A stretch of DNA of 64,000 bases. Origin: Ceratothoa steindachneri (taxonomy: Eukaryota; Arthropoda; Malacostraca; Isopoda; Cymothoidae). The stretch spans positions 160,694,048-160,758,047 of the forward strand of contig OZ018322.1 in NCBI GenBank assembly GCA_963969495.1, in the 5' to 3' direction. The notes beneath the pieces are model-generated. The model searched no databases, was not told the DNA's origin, and was given only the letters and a program-made list of their open reading frames with translations. Shown here in pieces: positions 41,515 to 54,163 of this stretch. The position numbers and the translations under genes are program-made. Positions within the stretch are counted from its first letter, which is position 1; every line of letters begins with the position of its first letter.

Positions 41515-44410
41515 TCAAAACGACAAAATTTGCCTCTTTTCGACGCCTCGTCTTCTCCACTATTCCAAAGGAGAAGTGACCTTGGGTTAGTTAAAACCAG
41601 TCATCTTTGACACTCTTCAACTCCGTAAACTCATCAAAGATCCAGAATTTGAAAAATGAATCAACTAAGTGGAACTGGAAGCACGGAAGGCTTTTGTTAG
41701 GGACGTTAAGAACTTTCTTGAAAACAAGAATATTAATAGGTGCATAGACCTTTTCTAACATCTGACTTCTTTCATAAACATAGGATGCAGCATGTGTGTG
41801 TATCATAATGCATTACTTATTCTGACATATGGATCGGTTTCCTGAGAATCTCGAATAATAAGTGACGAACAGGGGAAAAGATTACATCAGGCAGATAAAG
41901 ATCGGTTATCATGAACGATAAGATGCAGACATGATGTCTCATTACTGTTGGACTCTAAAGAAAGGGATACTACCACTGAGAATTCTAGGAATTTAAAGAA
42001 ACGGAAGCTCACGCCTTGTTTTCTGAACAATGATTACCTAATATCCATTTACATGCACTCACCTTTATGAATTTCTGCCATTTAACGTATACTAATTAAT
42101 ATTTTGGTAAAACTTAATTAACATAATTGTGTTAGGAATGATGCTTTTATCATCAAAACCTATTTTTGGATAAGAAATATTAACAAAAGTCAAGCGAAAC
42201 TATCACCTAAATGAGATCGATTTAGTTATAAGATAGGATTTATAAACACTAAATTAGCACAAGAACCTGAACTAATCGGAGAATATGGATGTTCTTTCCG
42301 GATTCATCGGTGCAGAATAGTCGTAAGAACTTTGAAAATTTTAAACGACTTACAAAGATTAATCTTTTGTAATCCAGATTTTTGTTCTAATGCAAACGAA
42401 AATAGATTTATTTTAAGTCAAATTAATGGATTTCATCGATCATTTCTAAAGGAGCAAAAGAAGTCAATCCTCTTCTAGAACTAATTGTATTACCCTAGAA
42501 ATTGTTTATTTCAATTCGATTTCTCACTCGGAAAAAAAGATAGTTTTTCATTTAGTTTATTCTTGGATATTTTCGTTATTCACCATGTTTTTCGTATATC
42601 AAAAAGACAGACGCAACCTAAGAAATTAGGGAAGCTATTTTAGTTTGTGTCGCGTAGGTCCTATAGCAAAAATATTCCAACTGGTTATTGAAGTAACACA
42701 ATCAGTATAAATGTCTTAGGACATGATTTAGCAAGACCGGATGACATAGCTAAGAACATAAGAAAAGCAGTTTGCGAAAGTAAAATTAATAGCCTAGAGG
42801 ATGCAGTTCCTGTACAGAACGAAGTAGATGTCCAGAAATCAATAATATGAAAAGCGTCGCCACAAGAGAGCGAAAATTCACAAACTTTCTTTTAAGATTT
42901 TCTCTCTATTTTAGTCTTGACTGTCTTTGCAGTTGACCTTAACTCCCTATTTTCATCCTTTTAACTTTTAAACTTCTATTTTAACGTTTTATGATCAATT
43001 TTATCGTATATGATCAATTATGCTTATACTAAAAGCTAATATTGTAATTATAATTACTAAGTGTTATAGGTAATCCCAAAAACCTATCAATCTTTTTATA
43101 CACACTGATAAACCATAATTGTCCAAACGTTGTGGGACAATAAATGCTTAAAAGTGTCTCCGTGTTTCTATTCCCGTCACGACTCACTCTCATTAAATTA
43201 AAAATCAATTCTAGACTCCTGATATTTGATGCCTGGAAGCGAGCTATTGAACATTCATATTCATACTATCTTTTATTAATTTCTCACTGAAATGTATTCA
43301 AATTTATTTAAATTTAGTTATAATATATATAATTTTATATTATATGAAAATTTAATATTGGCCTTTCATATAGAGGGATGATTTTATGACTGCTATTGAA
43401 AACAAGGAAAATGGTAGGTCGATAAAATGAAATTTAAGTAATATAGATGATATAAAAAGTAAATAGAATAAATAGATTGTTGATATATTTGGAACATGTT
43501 TGCTGAATTATTAAGGAAAATGTGAAAATTGATTATAGAGTACTGCTCACCTCAGAAATTTAATACAATCATTGTTTAGAATGAAATAAACAAGATAATA
43601 GGTCAAAATATTCCAAGTTTTTTTAGTTTCTAAAGGGTTACTACCTTAAACAAGATTAATGTATAAAATTAAATTCAAGAATAATATATTAAATATTATC
43701 ATTTTGGTACTATGTAGATACCTCATGCAATTTAATGTAGGGAAACGGGAGTAAAGTAGTAATTGGGTAATGAATGAGAAGTCTGTTCACTTAGAGATAA
43801 GAGATTGCATAACCGCAATGAATACAATTATGGATAAATAAGGAGAAACAACCATACTGAATCGATTAGTCACTGAGAAAGAGAAAGGAAATACAAAATT
43901 ATGGTCTTGCCAGTTGCAGGGTTGGTGAAAATATTCCAGGATGGAATTGCTAATATTGAAGGGGGCACTCATTAAAGGTTTAACCATTCAGGCGAGAAGT
44001 TTGGAACGGCGATAAAAAAAATTTAAAATATCTATTAGAATAACTTTGATTTTTTGATTTAGTTATTTAGAAAATATTAGGGCCAGCTGATCCAATAAAA
44101 CAGCCTATGGTTAAGAAAGGAAAAGGGATGTCTTAAATAGACTAATAATAGTCCACATTGATTCTGGAAGGAAATAATCTGCATAATAAAAATAATTACT
44201 TAATCCGACTTTTAATACAAACAAATTTTAACCAATTACCCTTTTAAGATACAATTTAATTGCTTAAAAATTCCCACCGTCTAGCAAAATAATGAGAGAA
44301 CTGGCTATAATGTACAGTAAAAACAACTATAATTAGCGCAAAATATAGAATGAATTGCTTTGCAACTGATTTTTTGGTGGACACCTTATATTAAATTAAA
44401 AAAATTCAAA
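41515..44410. other. AT-rich DNA, nothing recognised
   Basis: About 2.9 kb with only short frames on both strands. The rest of the gypsy-like 3' LTR that might be expected just after 41514 is not seen. No RNA gene or transposon signature that I can support. Confidence 0.45.
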
Positions 44411-44411
44411 T

Positions 44412-46868
44412 AAAAATTTAAATTCAAATCTTTATTGATTAAAAACACTACAAAATAAAAATATTTTTACAAAATTACGTCACAGGAATATATAGGTAAC
44501 GCTTTTAATCAAGCCCATGTGGAGCAAAGCTCTTCCGGCAATCATTAAGTTAACAGATTAAAATATTTAAATTACTAGGAAACATATCCAGTGGAATGAA
44601 TTATGAATGAATCACATGAAACACAAAACAAACTACAGAAATACAATACATATACTACAGGATGTTGGAATAAAGAATATAAAAGCATCAATAAACACAT
44701 AGGAACAATCTAATACAGTTGTAATGACAGCAAAATTTAGTTGGCCAAAATAAAATACCCATTGATATTTTTATACTATATAGAGTTATAAAAGAGCAAT
44801 AAATTCAGAAAAAAAATCTGTATTAAAAGAGGAATCAATGGCCTATTACATTGATTAAGGCGGGGCATAGTGCAGATATTGATAATATTAGCAATATGGT
44901 ATGGTAATTCATGGTACATTGTTGATATTAAATAGCTTACAGCCTCTTTTAAATAGAGGTAATAAAACAGTATGCTTTAGATAACTAGGGAGTGAATTCC
45001 AGGAAGCAATACTTTGGTACAATAGAGAATTTCTACAAAGGTCACATCTAGTATTGAGCAATTTAAGGTTACTATTTCTAGTCGTGTAATTATGCAAAGG
45101 TTGTATGTTATTTATAGAAGCACGTAAGAGAGAATATCTACCAAGCTTGAGAGTTTTGTACATGAAAATCTCACAGGGATATTTGTGCAGGTTATCTACT
45201 TTTAGAATTTGCAATTGCTTGAAAATTGGTTCACTATGTGCTAAGTATGTACTCCCACTTATTATTCTAACTAAACGCTTTTAGAGCATAATTAAAGGAT
45301 TTAAAGCATTTTGTCTTGAGCTACCCCAAGCGAGATGCAATAAATCAAATGTGGGTAGAGAAGTGAGTAATATAGGTTCTTCAAAATCTTTGCTGGAAAG
45401 ATGGTCTGTAATCTATAAAATAAACCGGCTAACTTGTAGGTTTTAGCTACAATATTGTTTATCTGTTGCTTAAAAGTTAATTTGTAATCCAATAGCACTC
45501 CTAAGAACTTCCCTTGAGTCTATTGTAAAAGAACTTTATCACTTATTTAACATTAACCTTATTTGGAATCTCTCGTATAGAAAATATCATGTAATAGGAT
45601 TTATTGATGTTTAACGTTAAGTAGTTAGCCAAAAGCCATTCGTGAATATGTAGTAGGTCTTCACTCAGTTTCTGCGGAATTATATTGATGTCATGATTGG
45701 AGGAGTAGAGTGTTGTATCATCCGCAAATAGAAGAGCTTTTAGGGTTCTCGTGGCTTGCGTTAGGTCATTTACTTATATTAAAAATAATAGAGGCCCAAG
45801 CACTAACCCCTCTGGTACCCCTATATGCATTGATTTAGTGCTAGACCTGCACCCATTAACAACTACGTACTGTTGACGATTTGAAAGATATAATGCAAAC
45901 AGTCGCATCTTATACCATAATTCTCCAATTTCTATAGAAGTATATCGTGAGAAACTGTATCATATGCCTTACTTAATTCAAGCAAAAACAGCATCATGCT
46001 ATTTTTTTTATTTGTAAATTCATATACACTTGCAAGAAAGTCATTCACAGCATCCCCAGTACTTTTGTTCTTTCTAAAGCCATACTGCTCCTTGGATAAC
46101 AAATCATTAGTTTCACAGTAAAAGTAGAGCCTTTTGTATAACAGTTTTTCCAAGATTTTATTTAGAAAGGTAGAAAGCTAATAGCCTTTAATTATTACAA
46201 TCGAAGGAATCACGACCTTTCAACAAGGCTGTGATGCCATTTTTTTTAAGAATGTCAGGGTATTGGCCAGTTTGTATTATACTGTTAAATATAAGAGATA
46301 AAGGTTGAGATAAGGTTTGAGAGTTACCTTTTAATGATTTTACAAATAGACTGTGGGAATTGCCTTTAGTGTTCTTTAATCCAGAAATAATCGTTCTAAT
46401 TTCATCTGAATTACTAGGGAACATGTATAATGAGAAAGATACAGATGGTGATAAGTACCAAAGATAATTTTGGCCATTGTTCCGTAACTTATCCCTAAGA
46501 GTTAAACCAATCCCAGCAAAACGATCATGAAGAGTTTTAGCAACGTCTGAAGGATCAGTGAGTATAAAGTTGGTGCTACGTAATTTTGTGATAAATGAAT
46601 CCTTCCTTTCCGCCTTTATTACAGAATTAATTATTGACCAAGTTTTACGAATGTCTTTTCTACATAGTGCAAATTGTTCTCTGTAGTAATTATCATGGGC
46701 TACCCTGATAAGAGACGTTAATCTGTTACAAAATCTGTTATAGATTAGCCTATCTAACAGATTATTTCTTACACATCTGTACATTTCATGTTTGGTATTA
46801 ATTAAATTTAGAAGTGCATTTGTTATCCAAGGTTTTTTAAGTCTCTTAGTACCCACCATTTTTGTCAT
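44412..46868 (-). pseudogene. Decayed non-LTR retrotransposon (CR1/Jockey-group LINE), 5'-truncated
   Basis: Minus-strand order: a linker starting KRLKKPWITNALLNLINTKH (46845 down), RT with LSKEQYGFRKNKSTGDAV and LLELSKAYDTVSHDILL (about 46090-45935), a catalytic FADDTTLYSS box near 45740-45710, LLDYKLTFKQQINNIVAKTY (about 45495), and a C-terminal domain ending RNSLLYQSIASWNSLPSYLK (about 45030). Stops and frame changes separate the pieces, and the endonuclease domain is absent. The 3' UTR reaches about 44412, including the complement of AGCTTTGCTCCACATGGGCT. It lacks RNase H, so it is a different family from the GC-rich LINEs. Confidence 0.85.
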
Positions 46869-46869
46869 A

Positions 46870-49800
46870 AATGGGAAGCAAGTATTGTAATACCATTCGA
46901 TAGTTTATACCAATTGGTTTATACTAATTGAGAGAATAAATTTAAGACAAAATTTTACTAACTTAAACGAGCCATATTAATAAATGATATTAAATTTAGG
47001 CATGAAAATTTATGGTTATTTCATATTTTACAAATGAAAAAAACCCGATTTAGAATCAGTTTGGGGGGAACGTTTTTCCATCTTTGGATTATACAAATCC
47101 TAAAGTTATGTTTCAGTGTGTAGTGTATAAAATATTTTATTCTTTAATAAAAAAATTAGGAATATTTGATATAATCATCAGGAAATTCTAGAAAATTTAA
47201 TACTCTTGACTGAAATTTTAGTAAGTGATATAACTGTAATAGACTTAGAAAATCACATAAATACTGAAATATTGTTTTTCTACTTTTCTCAATATTTTAG
47301 TGCATTATTAAACTTTATTATTTTCGCTATACAATTATCTCAAAATTTATTTATACATCAAGAATATTTTTAATCTTTCAAAGAGAGGAAACATTGTTTG
47401 GCTATTAAATAAGAAGCTACTTATGAAACTCGAAACATATGACAAATTAGTGAACAAATAGTTAAAGATAGAGAAAAATTGCAAAAATTTCTAAGTGAAA
47501 ATTTCAGTTCGCATTTAAATAATGTTGAAAGTGATAAAGCGAATAAATCTAAGCTTAATCCAGATTCATAGGGCTAAACTTGCCCGGATAATCATTTCAT
47601 TGAGTGATTCGGGTGAGAATCGCATCACTCTAATTTGGCAGCATCGTTATTCACTTGATATAACGACAAACGATTATTTTCTTATGCATAAAATCAGGCC
47701 GGGAGACTAAGGAACCAGTTCTTACTCGGTTCAAAAAGTAACAGATCAAACGATCTAGTTATTGAGACAAATAGTTTCTAGGTAATTCGATATTAGTTGG
47801 ATTGGCGAAGGGACTGAATAAAGCGATGTTTAAGTGCAGAGTAGTATAAATTGAGGTGAAAAAGATACACGCGCTTAGGCGACCAAATAGTGGCTCGTCG
47901 CCCTCTGGGATCTAAGTGCTCAACCTACAATCTACACTTACAATAACATTGATCAGATCAGCCTCAACCAATATTTAGCATAGCAGAACATGGCAAGCCA
48001 GACTAGGCACTTTTGTTTCAGACATAGTTTTTCCGGAGACCGGAAGGTATCACGCACAAACTGCACGCAAACTAGGATATACAATCAAAACTTATCGTTC
48101 ATTCGGAAGTACCGTGCAACCTTAGTGGAAAGGTTTATGAGAGTGAATAAACGGAGGACGCTGCCTCCCACGAAAGTGTCTACTTCGAAAGCGAAATAAA
48201 AATCAAGTTACACCGACGAATCGTTGTAGGATTCTCCTGAGGAAATAGTCGGGGTGCGATAAAACGCATATTTTAAATTACAGAGCATCACTAAGACGAA
48301 AGCGAAATATTCTGGCAGACAGTATACCAATATAATCAGTGTTTTTTTTCGCAACAGAAAGCCATCTCTAGATTCCGTCGATGAACAGTAGCCATTCCGT
48401 CACGGAATTGGCTAACACACGGATTGCGCAGATTCCAATGCCTAAGAGCAGTTGTTCTGCATTTCACCACTTTAGGTCGAGTATTCTCACATGGAACAAG
48501 GATGAACGGGACGCTCACACCACCACAGATACGTCACCATTCTCAAACTAAATTGAGTATACATCGAATTTATTCGATCTTAAGCTTTCCATTTTAGCCC
48601 TTTTAACAAATTACTTTGCAAGCCAATTCTCCCTTAATCCAAAGAAATGTAGATAATTTTTTCAGGCTACTTACTGAATTACTTTCCTCCATAAATCCCT
48701 ACTTGAGGTCGTTTTTTCTAACTTAACTGCATATCTTTGAGGGCTGCCATCTAAGCTTTCTTTATATATCATTTTGTGTGTTCGCAAGGATATGTTAGCT
48801 GTAACATGATTAACAATGTTGTGGCTGATGTATTGATCATTGTGTGACCTCACATCACCAATGCCCATAGTTGGCCCTACCATCCTTACTTAATGCAGCA
48901 GGGGGATTTTCATATATTTATTATCTATGTCTCACATTTTCCCTCTCAATAGTTTCATCACATTCTTTACAGATATATCCTAACTAACTTTATGCATGAC
49001 ATGCCCTCCTTGTTATTACGCTTTAAGCCTTATTATAATATAAATCAACTATACTACAAAATAGTCTCCAAACCAGACTTGTTACTTTAACTCGCGTGCC
49101 AAGCAAAATATTACATCAACTGGGTCTTGAAGAAAGAAGCAGCGTCCAGAAGAGCCCCGTTAGCTTCAAACATTAGAAAGAGTAGCATAGAAAAAACTAA
49201 GTGTTTGGACTTGAACCATAATATGTATAGCAGTAAGGTTCTATTGTGATAATATTTATACTCCACGAAACGAGAATGATTACTCGCAACGATGTGGAAG
49301 CTTTCAGAACCTAGGTTTAAGCAGAACCGTTGAAGGAGTTTGCTAGCCCGAAACCCTAAATATTTTTAACAAAATCATTCTTAATCTTCAGCATAGGCAC
49401 TGGCAAGATGGTTTTCGGATAAAATAACAGCAATTGGCGATTACCTGATTCAAAAGGCTTACGCATAAGGGAGTGTAATGCACCCTCGGAGCCGTAGAGT
49501 TGATCAAATCTCAAGTACCTTGAAAGGAAGCTCTCTGTATAGGGGTTTTTTGGGAGAAAGCAGTTGTTAACCGGAGAACAGTGTGGTAGATCGAGAGATG
49601 AACCAACATCCGCAATAGAATTTCACATGTGTGTGGGTAAATCTGGAATCCGCAATTAAAATTTAACGAACAAGGAATTAGTAAAATTAAAGTAGGTTAG
49701 CCGTTTCTACACATCATACTCTGAAAGCCATAGAGATGATAAGAGTCATGGCGCGGACAAAAGTTCATAAAATTTAGAGTAGGTGCCTCCCAAGTGAGAT

Positions 49801-49880
49801 TTTGGTCCACTGTGTCTAACTAAGCCTCATTTAACGGCTTAGGAGACCATTTACTCCATGTTTACCATCTAAATGCCCCC
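46870..49880. other. AT-rich DNA, nothing recognised
   Basis: About 3 kb. Small frames at 47522-47710, 47990-48199 (plus) and 48671-48883 (minus) have no recognisable domain and no supporting context. I see no gene or transposon. Confidence 0.45.
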
Positions 49881-49884
49881 TAAG

Positions 49885-51466
49885 ATATTTGAATAATAAA
49901 TAATAAATAAATACTAAGTATTTTGTAATTCGCTCTTCAAGGCCTGAGGCCTTCCCAGAGCGCACGTTGTGCTAAGATGAGAATGAAAATTCAATGGAAA
50001 TTCAAGAGGGGGAGAAGGCAATACTGAAAAGATGCGTTTTCACCAGACGCTTAAATGTGGTAAGAGAGGGAGAAGACCTGATTTCAGCAGTAAGAGCATT
50101 CCAAAACTTAAGGGCGCAGATTGAGAAAAAGCAGTCCCCCATTGAGGAGAGGGATGAACGAAGAATATTCAAACGAGGTGCATGTGATGACCGAAGGGCC
50201 TGAGGGACACGGCTTGGCGGGAGGGCAGAAGAGAGGTAAGACATATCCTTGTTGTTTAGGGCTTTAAATGTGAAAAGAAGTATCTTGAAGTGAGTACGGG
50301 ATCTGACAGGAAGCCAGTGCAGTTCATGCAGCAAGGGTTTCGAGGGAGAGAAGTGAGGGTGACGGAGGAGAAGCGAGGGTGACGGAGGAGAAGCCAGGCG
50401 GCATAGCCCTGCACAGGTTGATGGAGGCGGAGAGAGGAGGATGGCAGATTCAGAAGCAGTGAGTTACAGTAGTCAAGGCGTGAGGTGATGAAGGCATGAA
50501 CAGCAGTCTCAAGACTTTGGCAATCAAAGTGAGAGCGAATGCGAGAAAAGTTACGAAGGAAACATAAAGAAGATTTGCTGACATTTCGGAAATGAGGCTT
50601 AAAGGAGAGATGCTCATCAAAAACAACACCCAGATTCCTAACGCAGTCAGAAAAAATGATAGTATTACCGCCCAGAGTAAACGAGGGAAAGATAGATTTA
50701 GATTTTTTGACAAGAGCAGGGGTGCCGACGAGGAGGACCTCAGTTTTGAAGTGATTAAGCTTGAGGAAGTTGGTAGAGAGCCAGTCAGAAATGGACGAGT
50801 AGGCAGCCAGGAGGTCAGTGATAGAGTAGGCAAGAGACGTGGGGAATGAGGAAACGAAAGTTTGAGTGTCATCAGCATATAGGTGGAAGGATAGACCGAG
50901 ATTACGGAGAAGGGGACTAAGAGGGAGAAGGTAGATACAAAATAGTAGAGGACCAAGGACAGAGGCTTGTGGCACTCCAAAGCGAATGGGGGTAGAGTCG
51001 TGTGAAACGTCGTCAATCACAACGGATTAGGTACGAGACGAGAGGTAAGAGCGGAACCAGTCAAACACGGTGCCTGATATGCCGACGAAAGAGTAGAGAC
51101 GATCAAGTAGGACGGTATGGTCAATAGTATCAAAGGCAGAGGAGAGTTCGAGTAGAACGAGGATGGAGACACAACCCCTGTCCGCGGCGCTTCGTAAGCA
51201 ATCGAATACATTAAGAAGGGCGGTTTCTGTGGAGTGACCTGACTTGAAACCAGATTAATAGGTTTCACCAATATTACAGGCCACCATGTGACTGTTGATG
51301 CGTAAAGCAACCACTCTCTCCAGAACCTTAGAGAGAAAAGGAAGTTGCAAAATCTGGCGATAATTGGAAGGGTCAGTGGGGTTCAGTTGAGGCTTTTTAA
51401 GAATCGGACAGATGTGGGCACGTTTGAAGAAAGAGGGAACAAGACCAGTTGCAAGTGAAGTGAATT
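49885..51466 (-). pseudogene. Decayed L2/CR1-type LINE, 5'-truncated
   Basis: Minus-strand pieces: a start like LVPSFFKRAHICPILKKPQL (about 51440), HSTETALLNVFDCLRS and [39 protein letters not shown] then [12 protein letters not shown] (catalytic box, about 50880), and the C-terminal [20 protein letters not shown]...LKTHLF (50330-50020). A 20-bp tandem duplication at 50350-50389 shifts the frame between RT and the C-terminal part. The 3' end has the complement of a (TAAA/TTAT)-type simple repeat near 49890. These are L2-clade features. It interrupts the gene remnant at 51467. Confidence 0.88.
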
Positions 51467-52416
51467 TTCAGACCTAGACATATGATCAATTTGTGTTCAT
51501 CATATTTGAGTAAATCTAATACAGATTTTATGTGTTAGGTGTTCATGCTTCTCTTTTAATGCATAGAGTGACTAATAGGAATCGCACCGAACAAGTTTCC
51601 ATTATGGAGTAACCCACATTTTAGACTCGTCTTTGAAATATCTATCAAAAGTCTCCATTCAATTGGATCATACTCTGAAACACCCAGCTCGTTGCCAGTC
51701 CTGCCACGTCCTAACAGGAAATAAAATCTTTTTCAGTCTTAAAGAATGCCAAGGGATCTCGTCCTTTTCCGGTAAAAGTTACATTTCTTTTTCCTGCAAT
51801 AAATTCTTCTCTTTAAGTCTCGAAGCTAACACTTGTGCTAATTCTTTTGACGGGCCAAGGTTTCTAACAAAATCAATCAGTTCTAATTGGCTGAAGTTTT
51901 AACATTCTTAGGGCAATGTATGTCAAAAGTCTGGATCACTGTCAAGTTCATTGCATATATCAGATTATAGTATATCACTTTTATCGTCCAGTGAAGGAAG
52001 TCCCTTGAATACAGGTACTGGAATTTTATCTGAATGAAGCACAGAACGAATTGATAAATCAATATTTGGGTAACTTATTTTATGTCACGTTTTCTTGCTA
52101 TAACCATAGATCTTTGCGAGACAAAAGTAGCAATCGTTTCATGTTTCTTTGGCTCCCGCTACACCGTGGGAATGCCCAATCCTAGTTGCTTCCTTGTACC
52201 CTTTGTACATTCGTGTAGATTTTTGATACATTGTTTACAAACATTGTGCGGGGGCCACGGTTTATCCTGATGAACCAATTTAATCTTAAAGTAAGCCAAG
52301 TATGCTCCTTTCACAAAGATACTAATGTTAATTTTTTGAGTTGGTGCAGTAAAACAACGACATATATAACAAAACGAGTCAAGGTAATTCAAACATTTCC
52401 TTCCTAATGAAGCCAT
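51467..52416 (-). pseudogene. Remnant of an uncharacterised CxxC-rich invertebrate protein family
   Basis: From an ATG at 52416 the minus strand reads MASLGRKCLNYLDSFCYICR, then PHNVCKQCIKNLHECTKG (two CxxC pairs, probably zinc-binding) and LGIPTV followed by a stop. Further pieces in several frames read GLPSLDDKSD (about 51990), ARQKN..., SEYDPIEWRLLIDISKTSLK (about 51680-51620), LLHNGNLFGAIPISHSMH, and LLKYDEHKLIICLGLK (about 51500). I recognise this block order from many predicted invertebrate proteins of unknown function that occur in multiple copies, suggesting a mobile or multicopy gene. Stops and shifts make this copy dead; its 3' side is cut by the L2-type LINE. Confidence 0.6.
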
Positions 52417-52476
52417 ACTACTGAATGTTAGTTCATAAAACATATCTAAAAAACACAAAATTATATTATACACAAT

Positions 52477-52480
<4 letters not shown>

Positions 52481-52542
<62 letters not shown>
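52481..52542. repeat. (TA)n microsatellite
   Basis: An uninterrupted TA tract of about 62 bp. The repeated Tyr-Ile frame over it is an artefact. Confidence 0.97.
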
Positions 52543-52544
<2 letters not shown>

Positions 52545-52545
<1 letters not shown>

Positions 52546-53625
52546 TAAAGAGAAGTCCTGATACATAGATAATTAAAATAAGAAGAATAGCAAACGCCTC
52601 CTTCCGTTGACCTGGTCGTAAGTTAGCCTGCTACTATGCGTGGGACGAAAATTGACCAGGCCATAAATAAAAAAATGACGTGATAGAAGAAACCTCCTGC
52701 CACTTTTAAACTCAGTGACTCCTAATTTCTCATAGAACAGGTCTCAAACCTAAGTCAGCAGATAGAAAGTAAAATTTGTTGACCAGTGTAATATATAGAC
52801 GGTTTTCTCATGCGGCCAATTAAACAAGGAACTAAACTTTATTTTTTTTTTATTGCGGATTTTTTACCTTAAGAATTCATTTCACTTGAACAAGAGATGA
52901 TCTGAGGTAAAAGAAAACAGTTTACCGCAATTAACACATCATTTAAAAATTTAAAACAAAAGTGTCGTGGTACAACCACTCTATACCATACACTACCCCT
53001 ATATTTTGAGTGTGTGGAGGGGTGACTTAATCACCTACTGCAACGCGAACCGTTGAAGGACTGACTGTTCGCAGGGATTAACGACTAACTAGGAAGTCTC
53101 ACTTGAGCCGTTGGGTTTCAAATCCTTAATAATCAAACAAAGTGTATAAATGGTTGGCGAAATTTACTAGAATAGGCCGAGAGTATCGTTGAGAGTTAGT
53201 TAAAGATAAAACAACATAAATATAATTTTATTTACACCGATCAAAATAAGAATAATAGCAAAAGGGAATTATTTAAATTGAAAGAGTCTCCTGATAATTA
53301 CTATAAGGAAGGATTCTCAAATGCAAATAATAGATTAATGTTACAAGGGTGGGGGTTAGAGGTGGTTCTTTTACAAAAGGTATTGATTAATGTTTATTAA
53401 ATACTAAAAGAAATCTAAAGAAATAAATGGTTTTAGAAATCCACTAAATGTGACGGAACTAATAGCGTAAAGTGGACAACCAAGCATGGGTGACATCTGG
53501 GTCTGTCGATTAATCTCATAAATACCTTAAATAACTTTACATCGTATCTTAAATTGAACTCAGAAAAGTTATTTCAGAAGCGGGTTCTTTAAAAGCACCT
53601 AACCAGGAAGATCGACATCTTTGCT
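52545..53625. other. AT-rich DNA, nothing recognised
   Basis: No credible coding frame. A GTGTCGTGGTACAACCAC segment near 52963 faintly recalls the LTR end at 19465 in reverse, but is too short to support a call. Confidence 0.4.
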
Positions 53626-54007
53626 TCAATAAAATAACCCCGCAAGGAGGGCGGCGATTTGCCATCCTGGCCGCCGTGCTGACGGGATCCAGCGCTCCGT
53701 CCGGCCACAGCTTAGCCTCTCTTCCTTCCTTCAAAACACTTGTTTCCTCTATTTTCACACAACCTCTCCCACAACTTTCTCTGGTCAGCCTCTAATTTCA
53801 CAGGGTAGATGCTGACCTTCCTTTCAGCCAACCGTCCTGCATCGGGGCTGAGGGGGTGGGGGACAATGTTCCGTAACCCCTGAGCTCCGGTCTGGGGTGG
53901 CTGGTTTTTAACAACCTGCTTCATCCCCACCCATACCTTCCTCACATCCCTTTTCCTCTCCTCTTCACAATCTATATATTTTACGCCGTGTTCAAGGTGG
54001 AGCCGCC

Positions 54008-54163
54008 ATGCCGATGGACTGCCAGGCCACCAGGAGGGAGTGGTGGTCCCAAATGGCGGCGCCTGGCTCTGCCGGGCTTGTAAGCACCTCTCGCAGTGCG
54101 GGCTACTGCGAGAGGTGTGCGCTATTGCATCCCGTGTTAAAAAAGGGTCACCATGCCCAATGA
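54008..54163 (+). CDS. Short upstream ORF in LINE copy D, running into ORF1
   Basis: Starts MPMDCQATRREWWSQM like the other copies, but the usual TGA after the hairpin is TGT here. The frame therefore runs on to TGA at 54161-54163 and overlaps the ORF1 start codon at 54153. Copy-specific decay or drift. Confidence 0.3.
   Translation: MPMDCQATRREWWSQMAAPGSAGLVSTSRSAGYCERCALLHPVLKKGHHAQ
54086..54116 (+). promoter_or_regulatory. 5' UTR hairpin of LINE copy D
   Basis: The 12-bp stem ACCTCTCGCAGT/ACTGCGAGAGGT is perfect, with loop GCGGGCT. It is kept although both ORFs of this copy are damaged. Confidence 0.65.
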
